Source of the DNA: Sulfitobacter undariae
GTDB lineage: Bacteria; Pseudomonadota; Alphaproteobacteria; Rhodobacterales; Rhodobacteraceae
Direction of reading: 5' to 3'
Assembly (NCBI RefSeq): GCF_014196805.1
Contig: NZ_JACIEI010000006.1
Location: 114,691-178,690, forward strand
DNA length: 64,000 nt
Under the pieces are notes generated by a model. It worked only from the letters and a program-made list of their open reading frames with translations. It did not search any database and was not told the origin of the DNA. A program made the translations under genes and the position numbers. Of the stretch, positions 1-8,368 are shown piece by piece. Numbering within the stretch: the stretch's first letter is position 1; every line of letters starts with the position of its first letter.

Positions 1-519
1 CAATTGCGCACCATAGAGTGACGACCCTAAAATCCACAAAGGCACATGGGTGCCTTGTCCCGGATGGGCCTGAACCGCTGCTTTGGGGTCAGCATCCCCA
101 AGATAACGCATCAATTCGTCCACTTCGGCGGGGAAGTTGTCTTCTCCACTGCGGCCACGGCGCAGCGCCTGCCATACCGCGTGATCGCCCCCGGGTGCAC
201 GGCCCAGACCCAAATCAATCCGGTCCCCGTATAGGGTGGCCAAGGTCCCGAATTGCTCGGCTATTGTCAGCGGCGCATGGTTGGGCAGCATGATGCCACC
301 TGCCCCCACACGGATCGTCTTGGTCTGACTGGCCACATGCCCCAGCAGCACGGCTGTCGCAGCCGAGGCAATACCGGGCATATTGTGATGCTCTGCCATC
401 CAGAAACGGTGATAACCAAGGCGCTCGGCCTGTTGTGCCAAATCAGCCGTATTGCGCATGGCCTGCGCGGCAGTGCTGCCCTCGGGGACAGGACATAGAT
501 CAAGGATGGAATATTTCAT
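1..519 (-). CDS. LLM-class flavin-dependent oxidoreductase, N-terminal part
   Basis: This is the N-terminal 173 codons of a luciferase-like monooxygenase; the frame is open to the window edge, so the C-terminus lies outside. The start ATG at 519 opens with [14 protein letters not shown]. Family-typical segments follow: a [14 protein letters not shown] stretch, then a [13 protein letters not shown] strand, then a [14 protein letters not shown] segment. Proteins of this family use reduced flavin and oxygen on organic substrates, but the substrate cannot be read from sequence. The MsnO8-like subgroup is the best guess. It is transcribed away from the neighbouring lipoprotein gene with a 133-bp gap, in which I see only a weak GCCGAAA/TTTCGGC hairpin near 586-606. 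Confidence 0.85.
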   Translation of the reverse strand, partial: MKYSILDLCPVPEGSTAAQAMRNTADLAQQAERLGYHRFWMAEHHNMPGIASAATAVLLGHVASQTKTIRVGAGGIMLPNHAPLTIAEQFGTLATLYGDRIDLGLGRAPGGDHAVWQALRRGRSGEDNFPAEVDELMRYLGDADPKAAVQAHPGQGTHVPLWILGSSLYGAQL

Positions 520-652
520 GAGAGGTTCCTTTTCGCTTGATACAACTATAAGTACGCGCCGTTCGCCTTAAAAGGCCACGCGCCGAAAAACGCCACGTCT
601 TTCGGCATGGCATTTATTTCGCGCTGCAATTTTAAAATTTCGTGACGCCTGA

Positions 653-1015
653 TTATTTAGGCGCTTTGCACTCGGGATTGCCGAACTTTTTCAAACAGGT
701 GTTTTGCGCACAGGCTTTGATCTGAGCATCGCGTCTGGGTTTGTTACGGTCCACCGTGCGCACCGCGGGCACGGAAAAGCTCTCAACCCGCATCACCTGA
801 TCGCAAATGGTACGATTGCCCTGAGGCCGACAAATGGTGCGCCCCGTCGGTACGCGTCTTGTTTCCGTCCGAGTGTACAACTCACGCTCAAGCCGTGGGG
901 GGATTTTTGCATTCCATGTTGTACGGCACTGGCTCTGCTCTGCCCGATACTCTGGTGTGCCACAGGCTGCCAACATCAGTACGGCGCCGAAAATTCCGAT
1001 TTTATAGAACATCAT
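653..1015 (-). CDS. small putative lipoprotein, unknown function
   Basis: This encodes a 120-residue protein with a short hydrophobic leader and a lipobox ending LAAC, so it is probably exported and lipid-anchored. I chose the ATG at 1015 because it is preceded by AGAGG at a good distance and places the leader correctly; a longer frame reaching 1120 adds an unlikely N-terminal extension. The mature part is rich in Arg and Cys (RTICRPQGNRTICDQ and ACAQNTCLKKFGNPEC), which suggests disulphides in the periplasm. I do not recognise a domain. It lies downstream of rpsI, beyond that gene's terminator, so it is probably transcribed separately. Confidence 0.65.
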   Translation of the reverse strand: MMFYKIGIFGAVLMLAACGTPEYRAEQSQCRTTWNAKIPPRLERELYTRTETRRVPTGRTICRPQGNRTICDQVMRVESFSVPAVRTVDRNKPRRDAQIKACAQNTCLKKFGNPECKAPK

Positions 1016-1107
1016 CTGTGCCTCTTTTTCTCTCATCATATGGCACAGGTAACGCCCTACACCTTTGATATGCAATAACAATGCAACCAAACCCGCAATC
1101 ACAAACG

Positions 1108-1138
1108 AAAAAGGCCGCACCCTGCGGCGCGGCCTTTT
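1108..1138 (-). terminator. Rho-independent terminator after rpsI
   Basis: AAAAGGCCGC pairs with GCGGCCTTTT around a 10-nt loop, followed on the minus strand by a T-run. It sits 19 bp past the rpsI stop codon and separates the ribosomal protein operon from the lipoprotein gene. Confidence 0.8.
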
Positions 1139-1156
1139 CCAAGAAAGTCGTAAAAC

Positions 1157-1651
1157 TTAACGCTTGGAGAACTGGAAGCTCTTACGCGCTTTTGCTTTAC
1201 CGTATTTCTTACGCTCAACAACGCGGCTGTCGCGTGTCAGGAAGCCAGCGGCTTTCAATGCGCCACGCAAGGAGGGATCATACAGCTGCAGTGCTTTGGA
1301 AACACCGTGCTTAACCGCGCCCGCTTGACCAGAAAGACCGCCGCCTTTGACTGTCGCGTAGACGTCAAATTGGCCATCCGTACCGGTGATGCCGAAAGGC
1401 TGCTGCAGGATCATCTGCAAAACAGGGCGCGCAAAATATTCGTTTTGCGGCTTGCCGTTTACGATAACCTTACCGGAACCTGGCTTGATCCAGACGCGTG
1501 CAACAGCGTCTTTACGTTTGCCGGTTGCATAAGCGCGGCCGAATTCGTCACGAACGGGCTCACGTGGTGTCAGTTCAACTTCTGGAGTTGCGGCAACGCC
1601 GGCTACAGATGCGAGATCTTCGAGTGTGTTGATTTGATCAGACATGCTCAT
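1157..1651 (-). CDS. rpsI: 30S ribosomal protein S9
   Basis: This encodes uS9 of the small ribosomal subunit, 164 residues, whose C-terminal tail reaches the P site. The [17 protein letters not shown] segment and the basic end [17 protein letters not shown] are diagnostic. An N-terminal extension of about 35 residues before the conserved core ([13 protein letters not shown] and onward) is longer than in enterobacteria and is common in alphaproteobacteria. The gene overlaps the end of rplM by 4 bp, so the two are translationally coupled in the usual rplM-rpsI operon. A strong intrinsic terminator follows. Confidence 0.98.
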   Translation of the reverse strand: MSMSDQINTLEDLASVAGVAATPEVELTPREPVRDEFGRAYATGKRKDAVARVWIKPGSGKVIVNGKPQNEYFARPVLQMILQQPFGITGTDGQFDVYATVKGGGLSGQAGAVKHGVSKALQLYDPSLRGALKAAGFLTRDSRVVERKKYGKAKARKSFQFSKR

Positions 1652-2109
1652 GCGCTCCGCGTGTTTTTCTTGTTCATGGATGCAACATCCAGAACGGTTG
1701 GCTCTTGTGCCTCATGGGGGTGCTCACCACCGGCGTATACACGCAGGTTGGTCATGATCTGGCGGCTCAGACGGTTGCCGGGCAGCATGCGCTTAACGGC
1801 CAAAGTCACGATACGCTCTGGGTGCTTGCCATCCAGAATGTCTTGCTTGGAGCGTTCTTTGATCCCGCCTGGGTGGCCGGTGTGCCAATAGAACATTTCT
1901 TCACGCTTCTTGCCGGTCATTTGGATTTTCTCGGCGTTGATTACGATGACGTTATCGCCGCAATCCATGTGAGGTGTGAAAGAAGGCTTGTGCTTGCCGC
2001 GCAAGCGCATGGCGATGATCGATGCCAAACGGCCCAGCACGATGCCTTCAGCATCAATGATGATCCATTTTTTGTCGATGTCTGCCGGTGTTGCAGAAAA
2101 GGTTTTCAT
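1648..2109 (-). CDS. rplM: 50S ribosomal protein L13
   Basis: This encodes uL13 of the large subunit, 153 residues, an early assembly protein. The sequence shows the family core, including [17 protein letters not shown], the [12 protein letters not shown] strand and the [13 protein letters not shown] motif. It is the first gene of the rplM-rpsI operon. A sigma70-type promoter lies about 55 bp upstream (2164-2191). The ATG at 2109 opens the conserved MKTFSATP and needs no correction. Confidence 0.98.
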   Translation of the reverse strand: MKTFSATPADIDKKWIIIDAEGIVLGRLASIIAMRLRGKHKPSFTPHMDCGDNVIVINAEKIQMTGKKREEMFYWHTGHPGGIKERSKQDILDGKHPERIVTLAVKRMLPGNRLSRQIMTNLRVYAGGEHPHEAQEPTVLDVASMNKKNTRSA

Positions 2110-2163
2110 GTACGGTAATCCCGCTAGTGTGAGACGGGACAGATGCCCCGATGTGATGGGCGG

Positions 2164-2191
2164 GTTATAACTATGGCAGCGGCCACGTCAA
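2164..2191 (-). promoter_or_regulatory. sigma70-like promoter of rplM-rpsI
   Basis: On the minus strand a TTGACG -35 (2186-2191) and a TATAAC -10 (2164-2169) are separated by 16 bp. They lie 55-82 bp upstream of the rplM ATG. The boxes are close to consensus and no other gene intervenes, so this probably drives the ribosomal operon. Confidence 0.6.
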
Positions 2192-2344
2192 GCGGCACAA
2201 AATCCAATTAACCGTTTTAAATCAATGTCTTAAAATTAAGGTATCATTTTACCCCACAAAACAACACCTCAATCACTGGAAAATCCGGCCAAATGGTGCA
2301 ATTCCCGCTGGCAGCCCGACGCGCTTGGACAATACAGTGCGGAT

Positions 2345-2659
2345 ATGTTGATGCCAATCCTCCCTTTCCTAGCCGCAATTGCCTTGTTTGTGCTGTCCAC
2401 AGTTGCAGGCCTGCCGCAAATTCGAAAATTGATCGCGGTACGCGAGGCGCGTCACGAACTGCGCCGCGGATCGGCCAGCTGGATCAGAGGGATTGCAGGC
2501 TGGGCCGCCATTGCATTCTGGCTCATGGCCGTCTGGTTTTTTGCGACCATCATAGGAGATTGGGGGGTATCCGGCGATTTGGGGGCGGCTATAGAAAGAT
2601 CATGGCTGCGCCTGCGGATATTGCTGGAAATCGCAGCGGCACTGGGGGATTCTGATTGA
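2345..2659 (+). CDS. small membrane protein, unknown function
   Basis: This encodes a 104-residue protein with two predicted transmembrane segments, one at the N-terminus (ILPFLAAIALFVLSTVAGL) and one in the middle (WAAIAFWLMAVWFFATII), separated by a basic loop. I recognise no family. The stop codon overlaps the ATG of the next gene (TGATG at 2657-2661), which indicates translational coupling with the zinc-ribbon membrane protein. ATG 2345 and ATG 2351 are both possible starts and neither has a strong ribosome-binding site. Confidence 0.6.
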   Translation: MLMPILPFLAAIALFVLSTVAGLPQIRKLIAVREARHELRRGSASWIRGIAGWAAIAFWLMAVWFFATIIGDWGVSGDLGAAIERSWLRLRILLEIAAALGDSD

Positions 2660-3696
2660 TGACCGAGGATCATTCCGCGCTTAATTGCGTCACCTGTGGC
2701 GGGCAATGCCAGTATTCACCTACGGATCAGGCCTTGGCATGTCTCAGCTGTGGTGCGGTCTATAATCTGGCCCGCCCTGATGACTATCTGGCCCAAGAGG
2801 AATTCCACCACAATCCTGATCTACCTCAGACTGACACGCCCAACATCACCGCCAGCCAAACCCATCAATGCACAAACTGCGGCGGCGAGGTGGTTTTCAC
2901 CGGCCCTGCCCTTTCCGAGAATTGCCCTTATTGTAACGGCCCCATGGTCCTGCAAAGCGGCGATGTCGGATATGACACCATGGCATTGATCCCGTTTCAG
3001 ATAGAGGCTCCACTGGCGCAAAAATGCGCCCTAAAATGGGCTGCACAACGGGTGGCTGCGCCCAATGATCTGACCGAGATTGTGTCGGGCGCTGTTGTCT
3101 CGGGACTTTATGCCCCGTTCTGGACCTTTGACAGCTATGAAGCGGTTGATTATTGGGCGAAATACACAACAGGCAGCGGCGACAGCAAACGCACCCACAC
3201 CACCTCTGGCAAGCTGGTGATGACATTCGACGATCTGCTGATGCCCGCGTCACCGCATGTAACACCTCTTATCCGCGACGGCATCTTACATGACTTTGAT
3301 CCAACCGCTCTGCGCCCTTTCCGTGCAGGGTATCTGGCCGGGTTTGCCGCCGAGCGGCATCATCAAAGCGTAGCGCAGGGCCTGATTGCCAATGAGCCGG
3401 ACAAGAAACTGCTGATCCGCAATCACATCAAAACCTACATCAACGAAAGCGGCGTGCATGATATTCGATACGCCACCGATACCACAGGCATCCATTATCG
3501 TCGTATTTTGCTGCCTGTCTGGATCTTGCACTATACCTACAATAACCGCGCCAAAAAGATCGTCGTTTCGGGCATAGATGGCCGTACCTTTGGCGAACGT
3601 CCTTATTCAATCTGGAAAATGGCGCTCTATTCTGGCGCTCTCACAGCGGCAGCCATGGCTTTTGGCATCATGTGGGGCGCGGCGGGCTGGCTCTAG
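2659..3696 (+). CDS. zinc-ribbon protein with C-terminal membrane anchor
   Basis: This encodes a 345-residue protein with four CxxC pairs near the N-terminus: CVTCGG, CLSCGA, CTNCGG and CPYCNG. They form two zinc ribbons separated by about 50 residues. The middle is an alpha/beta region without a motif I know, and a hydrophobic C-terminal segment (about the last 20-25 residues) probably anchors it in the membrane. Related proteins are often loosely labelled as helicase-like or primosomal because of the ribbons, but no helicase motif is present. A TTG three bases upstream is an alternative start; I prefer the ATG at 2659. It ends convergently with the MocR gene, overlapping by 4 bp. Confidence 0.65.
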   Translation: MTEDHSALNCVTCGGQCQYSPTDQALACLSCGAVYNLARPDDYLAQEEFHHNPDLPQTDTPNITASQTHQCTNCGGEVVFTGPALSENCPYCNGPMVLQSGDVGYDTMALIPFQIEAPLAQKCALKWAAQRVAAPNDLTEIVSGAVVSGLYAPFWTFDSYEAVDYWAKYTTGSGDSKRTHTTSGKLVMTFDDLLMPASPHVTPLIRDGILHDFDPTALRPFRAGYLAGFAAERHHQSVAQGLIANEPDKKLLIRNHIKTYINESGVHDIRYATDTTGIHYRRILLPVWILHYTYNNRAKKIVVSGIDGRTFGERPYSIWKMALYSGALTAAAMAFGIMWGAAGWL

Positions 3697-5108
3697 ACGC
3701 CGATTTCCTCGGTGGGATTATCCAGCAACTCGCGCAGGCGCAGCATTGCAGCCTCAAAGCTTTGTAAACTTACCCCTGCGTTAATCGCCATACGCACCGC
3801 ATGTGGCGTTTGAGCATTGCGGGCAGCAAACTCCTCCGAGGCACGCACCCTAACGCCGCGGGTTTCGGCGGCACGGCAAAAGGCACTGGCCCGCCAGCCT
3901 TCGGGAAGGTTTAGCCAGACAAAAGGCACATCCGGGCGCCAACGTAAATCATACCCGCCAAGCGCGTTCACCGCCACTTTGACATATTCACCGATGCCCG
4001 CTTTGGTCCGCTCTGTGATCGCGTCAATTTCAGGGTGTAACAACAAGGCAGCAGCAAGATCGCTCATCGGGGTGGCCAGCCCGAAATAACCATGTTCAGC
4101 AGCACGGTGCAGCGCCCCTGTTTGGGCGCGTGGCCCAATGGCACAGCCAAGGCGTAGCGCAGGCGTTATGGATTTACTGAGCGAGGAAATATACCAACCG
4201 CGTTCGGGCGCAAGCTGGCGATAACCGGGTGCCTGCGCGGCCCCAATACGGTAACAGTCATCTTCTACGATTTGCAGGTCGAACTGACGCGCCACTTCTA
4301 CAATCTGGCGCCTGCGCGCCAACGGCGTAAAGCCGCATGTGGGGCTGTGGACTTCGGGAGAAGTGCAGATCATCTGGCCATCAGGATACCGCTGCGCAGC
4401 GGCAGCAAGGGCAAGCGGGCACACCCCGTCTTCATCCATCGCCACAGGCACAACATCCGCACGCAATGCCGAAGCCACACGGCGAAACCCCGGATAGCAC
4501 AGCTCTTCTACGAAGATCACCGGACGGCGGCCTTTCAGGATCGTTTGGAAAATCAACATGATCGCGTTCTGTCCGCCGTGTGACAGCACAATGTCGGCCT
4601 CGGTCAGCGGCCCTAATTGAGTATCGCGCAACCAGTGCAACATCGCCTCACGTGCAGGCTGTGCGCCGCGCCGCGAGGGGTAATGCATCACGCCGGACGG
4701 CGGATCATTTGCAACCTGCGCCAAAAGTGTCCGGATCAATTTGGATTGTCCGCCATTTGGCAGATGCGGCGAGAAGAGGCTCACCTCAAAGTTATCCCCC
4801 CCCGTTTGATGGGCGATCACATCCTCTTCCATCTCAAGATAAATCGCTGGGGGTGTCCCCTTGCGCGCCGTCACAAAAGTACCGCGCCCGACCTCAGCGG
4901 TCAGCACTCCCTCTTCTGTCAGCACGGTGTAAGCACGCGCCACGGTGCCCGGCGTCATTTCTAGCTTCCAACCCAATTCCCGCACCGGCGGCAGCTTATT
5001 CCCCGCCGCCAATTCCCCCGATGCGATGCCTTTGCGGATCGCCAACACCACTGCCCGGTATTTTGGCTTTACAGCCAGATCAACCTCGGGGGCCCAAATT
5101 GTATCCAT
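3693..5108 (-). CDS. MocR-family regulator (GntR DNA-binding domain fused to aminotransferase)
   Basis: This encodes a 471-residue PLP-binding transcription regulator. Residues about 14-85 are a GntR-type winged helix (LPPVRELGWKLEMTPGTVAR). The rest is a fold-type-I aminotransferase domain, with the PLP lysine in SSLSKSITPALR at about residue 312. MocR proteins sense PLP, amino acids or related ligands and rarely catalyse. I start at ATG 5108 (MDTIWAPE) because the longer frame to 5171 runs through the operator-like DNA. It is divergent from a DUF1127 gene, and the shared intergenic region carries repeated ATTGTA motifs that are plausible self-binding sites. Its ligand is unknown; PdxR-like and GabR-like roles are possible. 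Confidence 0.85.
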   Translation of the reverse strand: MDTIWAPEVDLAVKPKYRAVVLAIRKGIASGELAAGNKLPPVRELGWKLEMTPGTVARAYTVLTEEGVLTAEVGRGTFVTARKGTPPAIYLEMEEDVIAHQTGGDNFEVSLFSPHLPNGGQSKLIRTLLAQVANDPPSGVMHYPSRRGAQPAREAMLHWLRDTQLGPLTEADIVLSHGGQNAIMLIFQTILKGRRPVIFVEELCYPGFRRVASALRADVVPVAMDEDGVCPLALAAAAQRYPDGQMICTSPEVHSPTCGFTPLARRRQIVEVARQFDLQIVEDDCYRIGAAQAPGYRQLAPERGWYISSLSKSITPALRLGCAIGPRAQTGALHRAAEHGYFGLATPMSDLAAALLLHPEIDAITERTKAGIGEYVKVAVNALGGYDLRWRPDVPFVWLNLPEGWRASAFCRAAETRGVRVRASEEFAARNAQTPHAVRMAINAGVSLQSFEAAMLRLRELLDNPTEEIGV

Positions 5109-5187
5109 TACAATGTTTCCATAGAACTGCTTGATTTTGTATTGTACCAATATTGTACGGCAATTTGCCAAATTGTGTCAATACAAT
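5109..5187. promoter_or_regulatory. candidate MocR operator with repeated ATTGTA motifs
   Basis: The 97-bp gap between the divergent MocR and DUF1127 genes holds TACAAT at 5109-5114, direct ATTGTAC repeats at 5141-5147 and 5152-5158 (11-bp period, one helical turn), and an ATTGT/ACAAT inverted repeat at about 5172-5186. MocR regulators typically bind direct repeats in such divergent promoters. Assigning these sites to this MocR is inference. Confidence 0.45.
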
Positions 5188-5205
5188 TTTCAAGGAGATT
5201 TACCC

Positions 5206-5439
5206 ATGACACGTGCAGTAACGATGAACTCTGATGCCCTTACGGTCCTTAACACAGCACGCAGCCTCCCGCTGCTGGCGGTGGTCAGCATCAAGTTTGC
5301 AGCCTGCGTGACAAAATGGGTGACCCGACGTCAAACACGACTGGCCCTAGATCAGCTAGAGGCATGGCAGCTTGACGATTTGGGACTTACACCTGCTGCG
5401 GCTTATGATGAGGCGCGGAAGGTGTTCTGGAAGGCATGA
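5206..5439 (+). CDS. DUF1127 domain protein
   Basis: This encodes a 77-residue protein ending in the short basic and aromatic DUF1127 motif (RLALDQLEAWQLDDLGLTPAAAYDEA, seen here in two parts around residues 45-72). In alphaproteobacteria, small DUF1127 proteins have been linked to stress responses, nutrient uptake and RNA turnover, but no function can be assigned here. The ATG at 5206 follows AAGGAG at an ideal distance; upstream in-frame starts fall in the promoter. It is divergent from MocR, so it is a likely target of that regulator. A strong terminator follows at 5473-5500. Confidence 0.8.
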   Translation: MTRAVTMNSDALTVLNTARSLPLLAVVSIKFAACVTKWVTRRQTRLALDQLEAWQLDDLGLTPAAAYDEARKVFWKA

Positions 5440-5472
5440 CATCCCCGTGGTGCAGACCAGACCTCTTCACTT

Positions 5473-5500
5473 GGGCAGGGTTCACCCCTGCCCCTTTTTC
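5473..5500 (+). terminator. Rho-independent terminator after the DUF1127 gene
   Basis: GGGCAGGG (5473-5480) pairs perfectly with CCCTGCCC (5486-5493) around a TTCAC loop, followed by CTTTTTC. It lies 33 bp after the stop codon, so the DUF1127 gene is monocistronic. Confidence 0.85.
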
Positions 5501-5550
5501 ATTATAAACCATCTTTTGATACAATCTTGGATTGAATCAAAATTGTACCC

Positions 5551-5991
5551 CTATCCGATCTTAACTGGTGGAATGGCGTAGGTCATTGTTGCCTGCGCCA
5601 CGGGTGCTTCCATCCCTTCGGAATGTACCAATACATGTGAAACAGACAACTGGCGGCCCAGCTTAAGCAGCTTGGCGGTGGCAATTAAATCTACGCCCGC
5701 CGCAGGTTTGCGCATGAAATCCAGTGAACAATTGGTTGTCACCGCCAACGCCTTTGGCCCGATCATCGCCAGAGTTGCAATATAAGCCGACACATCCGCC
5801 AGCGCGAACATTGAAGGCCCCGATACGGTGCCGCCGGGCCGCAGATGTCTGTTTGCAATAATCATCCGCACCGTCACCTCGTTGGGTTTGATTTCCTCCA
5901 CCCTGAAATCATCGGCCACTTGCTCAAACACCTGCGCCAGAAATGCGTTCATCTCCGGCACGTCCATCATCACTTTGCCTGTCTCGGCCAT
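5551..5991 (-). CDS. PaaI-family hotdog thioesterase
   Basis: This encodes a 146-residue single-domain hotdog protein. The core helix segment HLRPGGTVSGPSMFALADVS is the PaaI/4HBT-like signature, with the active-site region around residues 49-70. Such enzymes hydrolyse acyl-CoA thioesters, often of phenylacetate or fatty acid pathways. It is divergently transcribed from an enoyl-CoA hydratase-like gene 59 bp away, which fits a shared role in acyl-CoA metabolism. The intergenic gap holds an ATTGTA motif like the ones beside the MocR gene. The acyl substrate is not predictable. Confidence 0.85.
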   Translation of the reverse strand: MAETGKVMMDVPEMNAFLAQVFEQVADDFRVEEIKPNEVTVRMIIANRHLRPGGTVSGPSMFALADVSAYIATLAMIGPKALAVTTNCSLDFMRKPAAGVDLIATAKLLKLGRQLSVSHVLVHSEGMEAPVAQATMTYAIPPVKIG

Positions 5992-6050
5992 ACTCTTGTC
6001 CTCCCCTAAGTATTGTAGGTACAGTTGCCCTAACGCTGGGAGGGCGCAAG

Positions 6051-6836
6051 ATGGGAATTTTGGAAGTAACGCAACGGGACGCGGTCACACATCTGACGAT
6101 GAACAGCCCCGAGCGCTTAAACGCGCTGAGTGACGAGATGCTTGCAGCGCTGCAAGAGACGCTGGATCAACTGGCAGATGATCCGACCTGCCGCGTCATC
6201 ATCATATCAGGCCAAGGCAAGGCGTTTTGCGCGGGCCACGACCTGCGCCAGATGCAAGCCATGCGCCAGAATGAAGACGCAGGTGCAAGCGCATTTGCCG
6301 ATCTATTTGCCCGCTGCACCAAAGTCATGATGCGCATCCAAAGCATGCCCCAACCCGTCATCGCCCAAATCCATGGCATCGCCACCGCTGCAGGCTGTCA
6401 GCTGGTGGCGACCTGCGACATGGTTGTTGCTGCCGAAGGTACGCGTTTTGGCGTGAACGGGGTCAACATCGGGCTGTTCTGCTCAACGCCGATGGTCGCG
6501 CTGAGCCGCAACATCGCACCCAAGAAGGCGTTTGAAATGCTGACCACCGGTGATTTCATCGACGCCACCCGCGCCGAGGAACTGGGGTTGGTCAACCGTG
6601 TGGTCGCGCCCGAAGCTCTGGCGACAGAAACGGCGGCTCTTGCGGACCAGATTGCAACCAAACTCAGCGCGGCGGTTCGGATTGGGAAACGGGCGTTTTA
6701 TGAACAATTATCGATGGATACAGCCGCTGCATATGCCTACACTGGCGACGTCATGGTTGAAAACCTGCGTCTCAGCGAGACAGATGAAGGCATGCAAGCC
6801 TTCATCGAAAAACGCGCACCGGATTGGGATCAGTAA
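6051..6836 (+). CDS. enoyl-CoA hydratase/isomerase-family protein (ECHDC3-like)
   Basis: This encodes a 261-residue crotonase-fold protein. The first oxyanion-hole region is visible as GKAFCAGHDLRQM and the second as GIATAAGCQLVATCDM. The segment GVNIGLFCSTPMVALSR is typical of the ECHDC3-like branch. Aligned by eye with the rat hydratase, the position of the first catalytic Glu (in QPEILLG) is a Gly here, while the second Glu, in the AFEMLTTG segment, is kept. Canonical hydration is therefore doubtful, and isomerase, hydrolase or another acyl-CoA role is possible. ATG 6051 has GGGAGGG 7 nt upstream; the longer frame from 5943 overlaps the divergent thioesterase gene. Confidence 0.82.
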   Translation: MGILEVTQRDAVTHLTMNSPERLNALSDEMLAALQETLDQLADDPTCRVIIISGQGKAFCAGHDLRQMQAMRQNEDAGASAFADLFARCTKVMMRIQSMPQPVIAQIHGIATAAGCQLVATCDMVVAAEGTRFGVNGVNIGLFCSTPMVALSRNIAPKKAFEMLTTGDFIDATRAEELGLVNRVVAPEALATETAALADQIATKLSAAVRIGKRAFYEQLSMDTAAAYAYTGDVMVENLRLSETDEGMQAFIEKRAPDWDQ

Positions 6837-6932
6837 CTGTTTCCCCCAGCGCTACGGTGTTTTTCCAAAGCGTCTGTCGAGATTAAGGCAAAATTAAGAT
6901 AGTCACCTCACAAGTTTGTGAGGAATGGTGTA

Positions 6933-8252
6933 ATGGTTAAACTGTCGTTTGGCACACTGGCTGCCGCCCTGCTGGGATTCGTGCCCGCAATGGCGGGTCC
7001 GCTGCCTGCTCCGGTCTCGGACGATGATTTTAACAGCTTTCCCCCCGAATTGGTCGAATTGGGCCGTGATCTGTTTTTTGATCCGATCCTGTCTGGCAAT
7101 AAAAACATCGCCTGCGCGACTTGCCATCACCCTTCAATGGGAACATCTGATGCCATGTCGCTGTCATTTGGCGAAGGCGGCATCGGTTTGGGGATGGGGC
7201 GGCGTATTGATACGGCGAACGCCCCCAAAGAACGTATTCCGCGTAACTCGCCTGCTCTCTTCAATCTGGGCGCCAAAGAATTCACCGTCATGTTCCATGA
7301 TGGGCGAACAGAGAAAAACCGCACTGCAATGTACGGTATCAGGATGCCAGCAGGCCGCACACTGGAGCGGCCCATGCCCTCGGCGTTGGCAGCCCAAAAC
7401 ATCCTTCCAATTCTATCCCCTTCGGAAATGGCTGGCAACGCAGGTGAAAATGACGTCGCAGATGCCGTGGCAGCCGAGCGGATTACAGGCGCAGGCGGGG
7501 CGTGGGGTATTCTGGCACGGCGCGTTGATGATATCCCCGACTACCGCCAGCGCTTTGCCGCACTGGGCACCGTTGGACTTCATATCAATGACATCGGCAC
7601 AGCCCTTTCCGCCTTTATCAGCACCGAGTTGCGCGCCACAGATAGCCCCTTTGACAAATACCTTGCCAATGACGCAAACGCGCTCACCGAAACGCAGCTG
7701 GAGGGTATGGACCTGTTCTATGGCAAAGCCCGCTGTTCAACCTGCCACAGCGGCCCGTTTCAAACCGATCACAACTTTCATGCCATCGGCATGCCCCAGT
7801 TCGGACCAGGAAAAGCGGAATACGCCGTTGATAAAGGCCGCGGCATGGTGACTGGCGAACCAGAGGACATGTACCGTTTTCGCACGCCCTCCCTGCGCAA
7901 CATCACCCAAACGGCCCCTTACGGCCATAACGGCGCTTACACCGATCTGGAAGACATGGTGCGGCATCATCTGAACGCGGTACAGGGCCTTGCCAAATAT
8001 GACCGCAGCAATGCACGCCTGTCCAACGCATTGACCGTCGATGACTGGCAAGCAACCGATAACTTTGACGAGGTGATGCGCATTGCAGAAGCCATCGAGA
8101 TCACCGATGTCGCATTGGAGCAAATCGAAATAGACAAAATTATGTCATTCCTCGGTGCACTCACGGATCCCGATGCGGGGAAACGTGGGCTTGGCGCACC
8201 AGTTTCGGTACCCTCGGGGTTGAACATGGATACCACGTCGCCCCCATCCTGA
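6933..8252 (+). CDS. di-haem cytochrome c peroxidase / MauG-family protein
   Basis: This encodes a 439-residue periplasmic protein with a Sec signal peptide (residues 1 to about 21, ending PAMAG) and two c-type haem motifs, CATCH at 61-65 and CSTCH at 268-272. That is the layout of the CcpA/MauG family, which reduces hydrogen peroxide or oxidises partner proteins. I start at ATG 6933, where GAGGA stands 8 nt upstream, rather than at GTG 6918. The nearest neighbours do not reveal a partner, so peroxidase and MauG-type maturase roles cannot be separated. A terminator follows at 8278. Confidence 0.88.
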   Translation: MVKLSFGTLAAALLGFVPAMAGPLPAPVSDDDFNSFPPELVELGRDLFFDPILSGNKNIACATCHHPSMGTSDAMSLSFGEGGIGLGMGRRIDTANAPKERIPRNSPALFNLGAKEFTVMFHDGRTEKNRTAMYGIRMPAGRTLERPMPSALAAQNILPILSPSEMAGNAGENDVADAVAAERITGAGGAWGILARRVDDIPDYRQRFAALGTVGLHINDIGTALSAFISTELRATDSPFDKYLANDANALTETQLEGMDLFYGKARCSTCHSGPFQTDHNFHAIGMPQFGPGKAEYAVDKGRGMVTGEPEDMYRFRTPSLRNITQTAPYGHNGAYTDLEDMVRHHLNAVQGLAKYDRSNARLSNALTVDDWQATDNFDEVMRIAEAIEITDVALEQIEIDKIMSFLGALTDPDAGKRGLGAPVSVPSGLNMDTTSPPS

Positions 8253-8277
8253 TCTAAATCTACTTTCAAATCAAAGC

Positions 8278-8307
8278 CCTCGGCGTATTTTCGTCGGGGT
8301 TTTTTTG
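8278..8307 (+). terminator. Rho-independent terminator after the di-haem peroxidase gene
   Basis: CCTCGGCG (8278-8285) pairs with CGTCGGGG (8292-8299), with two G-T wobbles and a 6-nt loop, followed by seven T residues. Confidence 0.8.
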
Positions 8308-8368
8308 TTGTCCTCCAGATTGTTGCCAAATCAACAACGCAGTGTTGCCAGATTGCCTCTCGCAAATC

